DNA of 64,000 nucleotides, from NCBI GenBank assembly GCA_015680685.1, contig MNCI01002152.1, positions 125,344 to 189,343 of the forward strand. The letters are read 5' to 3'. This DNA comes from Gnetum montanum (lineage: Eukaryota > Streptophyta > Gnetopsida > Gnetales > Gnetaceae). How positions within the stretch are numbered: position 1 is the stretch's first letter; the number at the start of each line of letters is the position of its first letter. Positions 12,411 to 23,504 of this stretch are shown here, piece by piece. The translations under genes and the position numbers were made by a program. The notes beneath the pieces were generated by a model. It was not told where the DNA came from. It searched no databases and saw nothing but the letters and a program-made list of their open reading frames with translations.

Positions 12411-12425
12411 AAAAAGGAGGAGAAG
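12411..12425 (+). promoter_or_regulatory. Polypurine tract of element F
   Basis: AAAAAGGAGGAGAAG lies about 10 bp before the TGTTGGAAC that opens the putative 3' LTR. Purine runs here prime plus-strand DNA synthesis in LTR elements. Confidence 0.5.
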
Positions 12426-12679
12426 TAGTTTATATGTTGGAACAAGACTAATCCATTTTCTTAAGTCTTGAACATTACAAAAAATAGGGATATTGCTGAT
12501 CTTTTGCTATGTCAAAACCTTAAGGAAAATGGAGAACATAGGTTGATTATGTATGTGTGTGATTATTATGCTTATAAGACAAAACCTTGGAAGAATATCT
12601 GTGAAAGTTTGAAGAGCATGAACAAGGAACAATGAATTCATCATGAAAAGGAAGGTGAACAAATATTTCTCTAAGAAAT

Positions 12680-12960
12680 AAGACATCTTGGAAGAATTAA
12701 AGGTCTCCCAAATAAAGATATCTCTAAGAAATAGAAAATGTCTTTCATCAGGCAAAGACGTCTTTTCCCAAACAAAGACATCTTCACAGAATATAGGCCA
12801 GTCTTAAAAAGACATCTTTCTCTAGACAAAGATGTCTTCCCATAATAGAGATTTCAAAAAGACATCTTTCCTAGACAAACACATCTTTCTACAATAGAAG
12901 GAAAATATAGAAAGACATCTTAGGCATGAATAAGACATCTTTCATAACCATTGGCTACTA
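12680..12960. repeat. Cluster of AAGACATCTT-type motifs (2)
   Basis: About twelve copies or near-copies of AAGACATCTT/AAGATGTCTT occur in 280 bp inside the putative LTR of element F, at irregular spacing. The sequence between copies is not repeated, so this is not a simple tandem array. Confidence 0.7.
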
Positions 12961-13594
12961 TTTGCTAGCCATTACACAAGTTTCAAAATGGATTTAGAAA
13001 CATGGCAGCTATAAGAAGACATCATATGCATTTGGAAATATGCAAGCTTATGTGTAATCATTGTACAATAATTTTGACAATCATTGTAATCTCTATTTCT
13101 CTTCATTATATCATCACTTTTTCATTGTAAACTGTGCTATACCTCAATGTACAAGAATCAACAAACTGAGTTGCATTTATCCCTTGTAAATTATTCTCTC
13201 TTATTGTTCTATAAGGTTGATGTGCTTCTTGAAAGAAGGCTTCTTGCTTAAGCTTGTCGGGATCTTGAGGGATTGAGTGATTGGTGTTGTAGCATAATAC
13301 TTTAGAGTGAAACTCAAGATTGTAAAGGTTTTGAAAGCCTAGAAACCACATTCCAAGGCTAACAGGACATTGCAGGGTTGAGGGCTAGTGTTGTGGCACA
13401 ACACTCTAGAGCAAGGCTTGATGATTATACAAGGTGTGGAACCTTCAACCACATTTAGGAGCAACAAAGTCCAAAGGTACACTAGTGGTCCACCCTCTAA
13501 GTGTGGACTACCCAAGTTAGGAAACCACACTAAATTTGGTAGGTGTGCTTTTTTTTTTACAAAGTTTTAATTTGGGGAACTTATCCATTCCCAA

Positions 13595-13595
13595 N
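13595..13595. other. Single N at an element junction
   Basis: The N falls where copia-type LTR sequence gives way to the RNase H of element B, so the junction may be a contig join and not a real breakpoint. Confidence 0.9.
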
Positions 13596-13631
13596 AAGAT
13601 TTTTATTGATCCTAGAAATCCCACTTAAGCC

Positions 13632-15120
13632 TTGATAAATATTAGCTACCACATTTTCTGCATCCTTTTTATCAATCATTGTGATGCTAAATTCTTGCAA
13701 GATAATGAGCCATCTAATCATCCTAAGACTAACTGTTGGTTTATTCATAAGAAATCAAATGGCACTATGACTAGTATGAGCATACATTTGACACCAAAGC
13801 ACATAATGTCTAAACTTCTTAAGCACATACTCAATGACTATTAGCTCCTTTTCTATTATGATGTACTTTAGTTATGCCCCAACGATGCTTCTATTGGCAC
13901 AATCTATATAGTATGGTCACTTTTGATCATCTAACTATGTTAGTATTGCACCAAGTGTATAGTTGAAAGCATTTTTCATGATGTGAAAAGGCCTAGACCA
14001 ATCTAGAGCTTGAAATATTTGTGTCTTAATTAGTTTTCACGTTAGAGTTTCAAATGCCTTTTTGCATGACTCTATCCATTCAAAGGATGCATTATTCTTA
14101 GTGAGTTTCACTGGTGGTTTTGCTATCTTTGAAAAAAAATTTATAAATATTTCATAATATTATATATGGTTAAAATTGATCTAATATCTTTTTCTATTTG
14201 TGGAATTTGAGTGATGTTTTGTATGACTTGAATCTTTTTAGGATCTACCTTAATATCTTTTTGAGAGATTTTGTATCCCAACACTATGCCATCTTGGACC
14301 ATAAGATGACTTTTCTACCAATCGATCTTGAGATTTTTTTCCACACATCTTTTTAATACCTACTCTAATCAGTCTAGTTCTTACTTGAAATCTAGCCCAT
14401 ATGTTAAAAAATCATGCATGGATATCTCAATGTCATTTCCAATCTATTTTTGGAAGATGCTAAGTACTAGTCTCTGGAAGATGGTGAGCACATTGCAAAG
14501 ACCAAATGAAATATTTTTGTAAAGAAATGTTTCCCATGGATTGGTGAACATTATTTTCTCTTAGTCCTTAGGGGAAATGCAGATCTAATTGTATCCACTA
14601 TATCTATCAATAAAACTATAGTAATTATGCCCTATGATGGTATCCAAGACCTAGTCAACAAACAATAGAGGAAAGTTATCCTTGAATGTAGTAGTGTTCA
14701 ACAATTAGAAATCAATGCATACTCACCACTTGCCCCCTTTCTTTGGAACAATTACTAAAGAATTAATCCTTTCACTATCCACAATGGAATAGATGAATCC
14801 TACCTTTAATAATTTCTCCAACTCTTTCTTGACTACTTCTTTAAGTTTAGGATTAAGCCTTCTTTGGGGTTGGCATTGTGGTTTGACTATGAGATTAATA
14901 TATATCTAATGTTGACAAATTCTCATATCAATTTCCATGATCTCATTGTAAGACCACATAAATGTTTTGGAACACTTGTTGACTACTTTCAACAACTTCT
15001 TCTTTTGTTCTTATTTTAAGTCAGCATTGATTATTATCAACTTCTTATTGCTCAAGAAGGCATACTCTAATGTTTCTAGTATGACCTTTGATTCTAATGG
15101 TTCTAGCTCCATAGTATCTA
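13632..15120 (-). pseudogene. Reverse transcriptase-RNase H of element B
   Basis: On the minus strand RT blocks appear in order: a linker to RT (FLSNKKLIIINADL), the priming-strand block (GFIYSIVDSERINSLVIVPKKGG), YSFIDRYSGYNQI, then the catalytic box, which reads ISMHDFLTYG where family members have a Met-Asp-Asp core. The first catalytic Asp is therefore His. The RNase H part includes TEKEL-like IIIEKELIVIEY and ends DKKDAENVVANIYQ, the typical end of RNase H in Athila-type elements. Several in-frame stops are present. It would have copied element RNA into DNA; it is dead. Confidence 0.75.
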
Positions 15121-15329
15121 TGATCTCCAATTATCCCTAGTCCATTTCTTCTTCCTAACTTATTCATGGGTAGTAGTGTCTTTTTCTCAATTTCTCTAGC
15201 TTATTAGCCTCTTCAACATAGGCACTTTCATGTATTTTTTGAATTTAGTTACTTTATTTGTGATCATCCATTAGGTGTCGTATTGTTATGTGGTTGCTAC
15301 ATAGAGACATTTTTGCACACATATTTCTT

Positions 15330-15840
15330 CTATACATTTATTGCATAACTTGGTGTATTTCTTTTTGATGGTCCATATCTTTTGCACAAAATTGCACCCA
15401 TTATCGCTATATGTGATACATGGAACCCTACATCTTTATATAATATAGGGCTCATCTTTCTTGAAAATCTCCAAGGACAAGTAGTGAATTCCAAGCTTAG
15501 CATAGATAATGCTAATAAAAGCTCTTCCCATGATGATTGAAAATTCTTCCTTATTTTTACCAATATGAATTACCAAAAAATATACTGGGTAAGACTAGCC
15601 ACTAATAGTTATGATTACACTATCCTCTGGTTCTAGTAAAATTGTGATTGACTTATTTGCAAGCTCTAAGCCAATGTTGCTCTTCTTTAATGATAGTAGA
15701 TTCCAAGCCTAATGCATGTATTGTAAGATCATGTTCACTCCTAACCTAAAATCAAGTAGATCCTTGCATGATCTCTATTTTTCTACTTGGAGGTAAACTA
15801 AGGCACATCTTAAATCTATTCACTTTTGTGGAGGTTCTCC
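15330..15840 (-). pseudogene. Retropepsin-like protease of element B
   Basis: The minus-strand frame carries ALVYLQV, then LLDFRLGVNMIL where element C has LLDSGSGVNLIS, then SNIGLELANKSITI and FSIIMGRAFI. The catalytic Asp remains but Ser-Gly are replaced, so activity is unlikely. Stops occur within the region. Confidence 0.6.
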
Positions 15841-16499
15841 TACCTTGATTCAATAAGTATTTATTTGGGTAAGCATGATAGTAGTTACATTAGTACTTGA
15901 TTATGTGGAAAGCTTATTTTTCATTGGAGAATTGGATGTAGATGGGGTATAAGTGGATGTAATCTTCATCCTTCAAACCTTTTCAAGACTCGTTTGGAAG
16001 AACAATCATTTCCTGGATTGTGGTTCACTTGTGATCACTTCCACTTGCATGTTAACTATCCTTGTTGCACTTGTCTGTTGTGGTTGGGATGGTATCTCCC
16101 CTTACATTATAGGAGGTGGCACTAGTGACAAATGGTTTAGATGTTCATTTGAAGAACCAGCTATTGATGGATTCACATACAAGTTTGAATTTTCCCTTGA
16201 CAGTCTTGGTTTCTAGTACTTAGCTAAATAGTCTTATGAAGTTTGAACAACAGCATTACCAAGAGATATTGGATCTTGTACATAGTATACATATGGATTT
16301 GGCTATTGATATGGATATTGTTAGCATGTTGGTGCCATGGCCCATGATTGGGATTGTTGCCACTATTGATAGTACTACTCTTCTGGTTGTGGGTAAGCTT
16401 CACTAGGATAGTACATGGGTTGGAATTTTTTCCAGTAGTTATCTTGAGGGTAAGATAACCTATTGGGCATCTATTGCTTGATAAATTTGGGGTTAAGAG

Positions 16500-18200
16500 C
16501 ATATGTCCCTATTTCTTATAAGTGTGCTATTACTAAACAACATCCTTTAGGATGTTCGTATTGGCATACGACACATCCTTCCTCATCTTCAGTGCTTGTG
16601 TCTAAACACTTAGCCATAGAAGATACTTTGCCCTTTTTTCCATATTCTCTCTAATTTTTTTCCTTTGCCTTTACTAAAGGCCTACTCTTTTTTCTCCTCC
16701 ATAACCTTGAATCTATTGTGAGTTTCTCATCAACTGAGTCCCACATCTTCTCTACCTTTACTACTGTATTGGTGATAGATTTTTGGATAGGTAGAGTTTT
16801 CTTCTAAATTACCTATTCCAAGGTCTCTTCTTCTTGTGTTTCACAAACTCTTGCATCCCTTTTTCTGACAAATGAATCTATGTTATATTCTTTGATTGAT
16901 TCTCTTTTTCTTAACTCTCCTTCCTCATTTGCTACTTTGTCAGTCAATCTCTATATCTAATGAGTAGACATTTCAAACAACTAGCCTTGGGCATAAACCC
17001 CAAGGGTTTATTTGTTCATATTCTAAAGTCCATAAACAATGTGCCTTAGTTGTTTTCACTAGGAAAATCCATGGCCTAGGTAGCTATGCAATAGTGAATA
17101 ATACCTATTCATTGTTCCATCAAGGGATTCATGAGTTTCTTGCTTCTGTCATTATATCTATTTCTATAAATTGGAAACTCCAAAATAACTTTGATATTTT
17201 TCATTGAAGAGCTCTAGCATGGTACTCTATCTTCTAATTGATTATGGCTCAAGTGCTTTGTACTAGCTCTTAGCTTCTTTCACAAGTGTTTGTGGAAAAA
17301 ACATTAGTTTTTGCCAATCACTTTCAATATTTTATAGGGCACAGGCATCGTGGAATGCTTGAAGGTAATGTTGAGGATTAACATTATAACCACCCTCTAA
17401 TCTGGGCATATTATTCATGTCAAGACATTTGATACAACTATCCCTGATATGCCTAGTTGGGATATAAATAGCTTCCTTAATGTTAATCATACTTCTAGTA
17501 GCCAATAGGGGTTCATCATTGTGATTGGGTTTCTAAGCTCTATTGTAGTGGTACCTCCTCCAATGCTCATGTCTTTCTCTATCTTCTCTTCTATCCCTAC
17601 ATCTTCTTTGTTCATTGTCTTCATCCTCTTCATCAGAGTGCCTAGGGTGATAGTCATGGTGATCATGAGTCCTTTTATCCTCCTTTTCATGCTCTCAATA
17701 TCTCTATCTCCTCCTATGAGAGTCCACTGACAATTGTAAAGATGAAGATAAGGCATTGGGATAAAGGTGTTGGTTTGTCCTCCTTCCATGACTCTCATAT
17801 GCTTCTTTGTGGGATCAAGTAGAAACTCTTGGCCTTGAGTCCTACTTATGCTTTGAGTTTATTTCCTTCCTTCTGGGTGTCTCTGCTAAGGCTAAATGAA
17901 ATTACACTTTGACAAGTTCCTCTACTTGGATGATAGATGTTTGCAAATGAACTTCATCATTCTAGTGAAGTTGTTTAGTGATGAATGTATCACCATCAAG
18001 ATCTTCTAAGAAAACTAGAGAGTTGATTTTCTTTCCCTTACTATGAACATGTTTAATCTCCATGGTAGCATCTCTTTTCACTTGCTCTTGAGTTGGTTGA
18101 TAGGGCCTTGTCATGTGTTTGGTCACATGATATCCATCAAGTGCATTACTTAGACTCATGCCCCCTTAGATTTGTTTGAAGCATGATGGATTCTTAGCAC
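16500..18200 (-). pseudogene. Gag region of element B
   Basis: The minus strand shows the same capsid landmarks as C and G: CLDMNNMPRLEGGYNV, LQAFHDACAL, LELFNEKYQSYFGVSNL and YAQG, with multiple stops (about 17470-16900). Acidic and Lys-rich linkers follow, then the knuckle CVVCQYEHPKGCC (about 16510-16570). Gag would form the particle and bind element RNA. Confidence 0.65.
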
Positions 18201-18524
18201 TCTAGAGGTAGAACAATATTACCATAATTCTCCATCTTGCTAAAAGATGAAAGTGATATTGAAATAGTAAGGATCATGATGAGCATATGAAATGCTTTCT
18301 TGCATTAGCATACTCCATTCTTCTTCGTCATTGATTTTGTCATTGCCTCTATTTGATTCTTTGATAAGTGGTAATTTATCATTGATTGAAGTCATGTTAT
18401 CATTTTTAGATGTTTGGTTAAGTGTGCTTAATTGTTTAGAATTATTAAGAGATTATGAATTTTAACTTTGGATTCTTGATACAATGAACTTTATAAAATC
18501 AATTACTCAACATACATTAACACA

Positions 18525-18542
18525 TCCCCAGCAACGGTGCCA
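18525..18542 (-). promoter_or_regulatory. Primer-binding site of element B (Asp-tRNA-like)
   Basis: TCCCCAGCAACGGTGCCA on the plus strand matches the 3' end of plant Asp-tRNA at 16 of 18 positions. Both mismatches are transitions at CpG sites. One base separates it from the LTR. Confidence 0.8.
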
Positions 18543-18543
18543 A

Positions 18544-19424
18544 TGATGAGCAGTGGAGCAATCTGATATCCAACCATACAAGTTACCAGTATTCACATGT
18601 AAGTCGATCATAATACATAGATAAACAATGTTGGTATGCTAGTAATTGAGTTAAGTTCATGATTGTTGTCTTCCAACTTCAAGATAGTAAGGTCTAATTG
18701 TATGATTTAGCTTGTACTAAGGCATATGATGATTGTTGTTATCTAGTATGAATTACTCCTAGGTCTAGCCATAATGGAGATAAAAGTAACTTCTAGGTCT
18801 AAGTGATAAGAATTAAACAAATCTATTCTAGCCTAATGCGATGAGTATCCATTCTTGATTTTCCATATACACCTTAGAATTTATGTAACCATTACTGGGC
18901 TACCAAGTGCTATGCTACTAGGAATACCAGGCAATAACACTATTGGGCTTACCAAATGATTACACTTAAGTGCTCTAAATCAGTTGTACTTATTCCACTT
19001 ACTATTAAAAGTGAAAGTAAAACACTAGGAAAAGTAAAATATTAAAGTAGAAAAATAGTAAACATTATGCTAAGTAAACAAAAAGTAAGCTATGGGAATG
19101 CTACAATGATGTGAAGCAATCATGGTCTTTATTTCCATCACAAATTGTGTCCAAGTACAATATGTTTGAACAATGACTTTGTTCAATCACCACGCATCAA
19201 ACTATGAGCATTCACTTCTATTGCTAACACTATGGAATAAAACACTAAGATCTTTGGTAAGGTATGAAATGGAAAGTTATCTGGATTGTACGTCCAAGTG
19301 TTATATTTATAAGGTTGTGCACATCTCAAGATATCATATCAACAATGATGTAGCATGTGCTATGATATTATATCCATGATATCATTATTGCAATATCGTT
19401 ACTCACCAAGAATTGACTTCATCA
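18544..19424 (-). repeat. 5' LTR of element B
   Basis: Starts TGATGAGCAGTGGAGCAATC next to the primer site. Its central blocks match the A and C LTRs. The end is either at TTACTCACCA (19408) or CTTCATCA (19424). GATATC-type palindromes at 19330, 19364, 19378 and 19392 crowd the U3 end. Confidence 0.7.
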
Positions 19425-19960
19425 ATAATTGTACAGAATCTTTATTCAAGTGAATTGTTTCTAGACACAATTCATGAATAGCAATAAAGATCAAGATTGT
19501 TCTTCATCATTGTATCATATCACATAGAAGATATTTAGTTTTTCATGTTGTTTATTTTTACCAAGTCATTTACATTTTCTATGTTATTTAACATTCTAAT
19601 ATATATTAGTAAGGTGAAATGAATGTGACTAGTTTTAAGCATAAAGTATAATTATTTAGTAACAAAGTAGTAACTTTTCTTAATTCACTTAATAGGGAAG
19701 TTACTTAGTAATTCCATTAATAGTTACATTAGCCCAAAATATATACGGAAAACCAAGAATGAATACTTATTGTCATAGGAGAGAATAGTTTAAGATTTTT
19801 ATTATACTTAGAAATAAAATTTACATTCATCTTTACCATGTTTACACTTAAAACTTTTAAGGGACAAAAACATTAGTTTATCATATATATTACTAAGAGG
19901 TAAATTATACTTTTTGTACCTTGCTAACTTTAAGTAGAAAAATAATGATCACAAACTTAC
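19425..19960 (+). repeat. Inverted LTR fragment related to the B LTR
   Basis: The minus strand here reads like the plus strand of the B LTR. Shared blocks in the same order include GTATTCATTCTTGG..TTTCC..ATAT, then TGATACAATGATG..AACAATC..GATCTTTATT, then AATTGTGTC..AACAATTCACTTG. So two related LTRs lie tail to tail, forming a large imperfect inverted repeat of about 18750-19950. Confidence 0.55.
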
Positions 19961-19999
19961 TATTAACTCACTAGTATACCTACATTGTCCTTCCACTAA

Positions 20000-20974
20000 T
20001 TATAATTTGATTGCTAATGAATAATTATGACTTGTATGGTTGAGTTTTGGAATTGTCTAACTACTCATCGAGTATCTTTCTTAAGCATCTCATTTAATGG
20101 GTTAACTAATTTAGCATACATAGGTATAAATCATCTAACAAAACTATTTTTTCCAAAGAAAGTTCTTAAATTGGTTTTAGATAAGGGATGAAATACCTCC
20201 AAAATAACATTTACTCTCTTAAAATTAATCATAATTCCTTCTTTAGTCACTATATGATCAAGAAATTTACGACTTTGAACATCAAAAACCAACTTCTTAG
20301 CATTTAAAGTGATACTGAATTATTTACATCTTATGAAAACATTTCTAAGGTTTTTAAGATGAGTGTCTTGATCTTTTAAAAAATAGCTATTCAATCTAGA
20401 TAAATAATAATATATTTCTTTATCAACCCTTTAAAGGTTCTATCCATAGATCTTTAAAAGGTAGTACCAACATCTACAAGGCCAAAGAGCATCTTTGGGA
20501 ATTAAAAGCTTCCCCATTTTGTTATAAAGGGAGTTTTATATTCATCCTTTTTAATTACTAAAATTTAATTTTAGCATGAATATCCATCTAAAAATGAGTA
20601 CATTTGTGCATAATTCATGATTTGAAAAGTTCCTCCATAAGAGAAAGTGGATAATTATCCTTAATACAATAGGTATTGAGGTTATAAAAACCAATACATA
20701 ATGTTGATTCACCTATTCATTTTCTAACTAGCACTAGGTTTGATATCCAACTTGATTGTCTCATAGGATAAATAATTTTAGATTCTAAAAGTTTATCAAT
20801 TTCTACGTTTATTGAAGTATCTATCTTAGGGTTAACAGGTCTAAGCTCTTCTCTAAATGGTTTTGCTTTAAGTTTAACAGGTATAGTATGCATCATCATA
20901 AGAGGATTAAAATTTTTAAGATCCTCATAAATCCAAGCTAATATGTCATTAAACTTCTCTAACAAATCAATCAA
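20000..20974 (-). pseudogene. Reverse transcriptase of element D
   Basis: The open N-terminal part (20717-20974) has the Ty3/gypsy entry motif FNDILAWIYEDLKNFNP followed by HTIPVKLKAKPFREELRPVNP and KLLESKIIYP. Further on come RSMDRTFKGLIKKY and the catalytic box read as IYLD-stop-IAIF, where family members have Tyr-Val-Asp-Asp. Then come FFGKNSFVR and a LVNPLNEML segment, the RT thumb. Multiple stops. Confidence 0.75.
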
Positions 20975-21379
20975 ATTGTTCTTTCCATCTACATGTAAGT
21001 GAGCTCCTACCTTAATAGAATATTATTGTCCTTTTTCTAAATTTGAATTATTTCTATTTTAGGTGGTATTTTCCAATTAGCATTGTGATATTTTTTTTTT
21101 TTTTTGATATGTAAGTCATCAAACAAAGCCTCTCTAGTTTCTATTTCAGGAGAGATTTCATTTTAATATGTGCTATCTTTTGATACATCTACTTCATTAA
21201 TTTGAGATACTTTAAGACACTGCTTACTAAATTCACCCTTAGAAAATAAAAATCAATAAATATGATGATCATCATCAAAAACTAACAAAGAAATAATATT
21301 ATCTTAAATAGAATAAGACTTGACATTTTTAATAATAATTCCAATGTCCCATGGATTGTATCAAAAAGGAGATATTTAA

Positions 21380-21811
21380 AGGAGTTTTCATTTAAGCTAA
21401 TGCATTAGGAAAATAATTTTCTTTTCTAGAAACATGTTCAATGGATATTTGTTCAAATTCATTGAAAAGTTCAAATATGTATGCTTTGTACTCTTTTATA
21501 GTCGAATCTTTATCTTCAAAAATTTCATTGATTTGATTTACTATAAGCTAAAAATCACTATAAATTTTGAGTTTAGATATGTCATAATGTTGAGCTAGTT
21601 TGATCCCATGTATAAGCACTTCATACTTAACCATATTATTTTTCATAGGTTTAGTAAAATTAATGGCTTTAAGAATAGGAGCTTCATGAGGGGGTATAAG
21701 CATTATTTTAGCTCCACATCCTTTCTTTAAAGACATACCATCCACTCTTAATATCAAAGTGTTTAGGCTAGTAGAATCCAAAAAAAATTGTTCCTTTGAT
21801 TTATATAACAA
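21380..21811 (-). pseudogene. RNase H domain of element D, upstream of RT
   Basis: The frame contains LRVDGMSLKKGCGAKIMLIPP (first catalytic Asp), VKYEVLIHGIKLAQHYDISKL (catalytic Glu), KIYSDF (third acidic residue) and, after one stop, SIEHVSRKENYFPNALA, where the last Asp is Asn. Repeated-glycine VDG, YEAL-like and YSDS-like motifs fit the archaeal-like RNase H known as an extra domain in Tat elements. It would remove RNA from RNA-DNA hybrids. It lies between protease and RT, whereas Tat elements generally carry it after RT. Confidence 0.7.
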
Positions 21812-22311
21812 TCACCATCATCAAATTTTAGCTCATCTTCTAATGTTTTAATGGTTAGAATTTGATTTCTATCTTTGTATTTTCCTAATCGTGGTGGGTT
21901 GCCAAAAGGAAAAGTTTTTCCATCATGTTGATGATAAGGTAATGAATCCTTGTAACTTTCCTCAAATTTTCTAAAATTTAGATACTATTATGTAAAATAT
22001 GTATGAGTAAAAGAATTTATCTTTGAAATTTTACTCATGCTTTCATTCATAACATATTTAGACTAATTTGGATAACTCTAATGAAAAGATTAGTGCTTTG
22101 ATTTTTAGGTGGTTTATTTTGTCGATTGAAGTTAGTAACCACATGTTTATAGAAAGGTTCTCTAGGTATCATAGCATATTCATATTTTTCTTTGATAGGA
22201 ATTAATAATCTTGAAAAATATAACCTAAAAAATCCACCAAAATTTGGCTTTGAAAGTTTACAATAACAGAACACCATAAGTGGGTGACATATCAGCTATT
22301 GAAATATTTAT

Positions 22312-22524
22312 TTAACATGTGAAAATAGAGTATTGTTTTAGTTGTAGTATCACTTCTATTAATGACCCCACCATAGGTACATTGGATTTATGAAGTTTTA
22401 TAACACTTCTTTCTTGTGGTAGCATATATTTTTCTAACATTTTACACGCTTCCAATGACATAACACTAATGGTTACATAAAAATCGATTAGGCAATTATA
22501 ACCATTTTTATTGAGAATGATCAA
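22312..22524 (-). pseudogene. Retropepsin-like protease of element D
   Basis: The 70-codon frame has NCLIDFYVTISVMSLEACKML, matching the retropepsin LIDSGATISVM pattern with Ser-Gly-Ala changed. It continues VPMVGSLIEVILQL and lies just left of element C. The catalytic Asp is present but the neighbouring residues are not. Confidence 0.6.
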
Positions 22525-22682
22525 TGTTACTAAAAAAGCAATTGATCTTTTCTAGCTAAGGTATAGTTGTTCATATTTTGTATGGATAAGGCATTAGAAA
22601 TTTTAATGAAATGAACTTATCTTTCCGATTGAAAAATTTTTTCTTTACTAGTTCCATGTGTGATAATCGTTTTTTTAACTAC

Positions 22683-22687
22683 ATCCT
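22683..22687. repeat. Target-site duplication ATCCT (left)
   Basis: ATCCT immediately precedes the C LTR at 22688 and is repeated exactly at 29686-29690. Five bases is the usual length for Ty3/gypsy integrase. Confidence 0.9.
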
Positions 22688-23504
22688 TGATGAGTGGCGA
22701 GGTACCCCTACACTTAACTATACGAATATGAGTGTTACACGTGCGATCCAGTCAAACTCCGCAGACTAAGTGCTTACATGCCTCATAGAACACTTAAGGT
22801 TAATCATTCGTTGTCTTCCTAGACTTACTTATATTTGTCATGGTTGTATGGTTAAGTAAGTCTGAGGTATATGATTTTTATATCTTTTCAGTTTTATCTC
22901 CTATGCTAATGAGGTGAATGGTGAAGAGGCTAATTAACTAAATTTAACTAACTAACTAAGCCTTAATTAACCTAGCATCAGTATCTATTCCCACTTACTG
23001 TTCACACTCTGAACCAATGCAACCTTGGTTACCAAATGCTAGTCGTTGCTAGGATCACCAAGCATAATGCATGTGCTCGAAGCGTTCGTACTGAATGCAC
23101 TTAACTACGAGAGAAGGGTTGAGAAATATTTAATCAACTAATAAAGCATTAAACAATAAATAATAAATAAAATCATATTTATCCTATTCCATGCATTGCA
23201 AGGTTTATCCAAGAAGTTCGTCTTTATTTCCATACACAAACTTGTGTTCAAGTACAATATTTTCATGAATAAAGATCCGTTCACTTTGGAGCTCCTACTG
23301 CGGGCACATGGAAATTATTCTATCTCTGAAGAGGTAAAACTACTAGAATTTCGCTACGGTCTAGGCCTAGAATTAAAACAAGGGAGAGCGACCTCTTATT
23401 TATAGATTTGGCGGCGGACCACGATATCGCGTACGTGATATCACAGGGGATGCAATATCGTGGCGGACGCGATATCACGGCCCATGCGATATTGCATCCC
23501 ATCA
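22688..23504 (-). repeat. 3' LTR of element C (817 bp)
   Basis: TGATGAGTGGCGAGGTACCC to GCATCCCATCA. It is about 90-93% identical by eye to 28876-29685, differing mostly by transitions. The terminal 90 bp hold five GATATC-type palindromes at 23423, 23437, 23454, 23471 and 23488, mostly 17 bp apart. Confidence 0.9.

Larger units (their letters stand above)
12436..13620 (+). repeat. Putative 3' LTR of copia-like element F
   Basis: Starts TGTTGGAAC, follows a polypurine tract and is non-coding. It contains a dense AAGACATCTT array at 12680-12960 and, near its end, GGGGAACTTATCCATTCCC, a phrase common at U5 ends of plant copia elements. No second LTR is in the window, so the ends are estimates. 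An N at 13595 interrupts the end. Confidence 0.5.
13625..19424 (-). mobile_element. Element B: 5' half of a Tat/Athila-like Ty3/gypsy element
   Basis: Minus-strand order: LTR (18544-19424), primer site (18525-18542), gag (about 18200-16500), protease (15840-15330), RT (about 15120-14150), RNase H to 13632. Integrase and 3' LTR are missing beyond the junction near 13620. All coding parts carry stops and frameshifts. Gag shares the CxxCxYEHPKGCC knuckle with C. Confidence 0.8.
19970..22682 (-). mobile_element. Element D (pol part): older Tat element split by C
   Basis: Minus-strand order is protease (22524-22312), linker (22277-22047), RNase H (21811-21380), then RT (20974-20000). It is continuous across element C with the D gag at 29691-31060: the frame before the C insertion (ELLHFNEMKD) continues directly after it, allowing for one copy of the 5-bp target duplication. 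Connection-type RNase H after RT, integrase and 3' LTR are not present; the sequence meets the inverted LTR fragment near 19970. RT has a stop inside its catalytic box. Confidence 0.75.
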
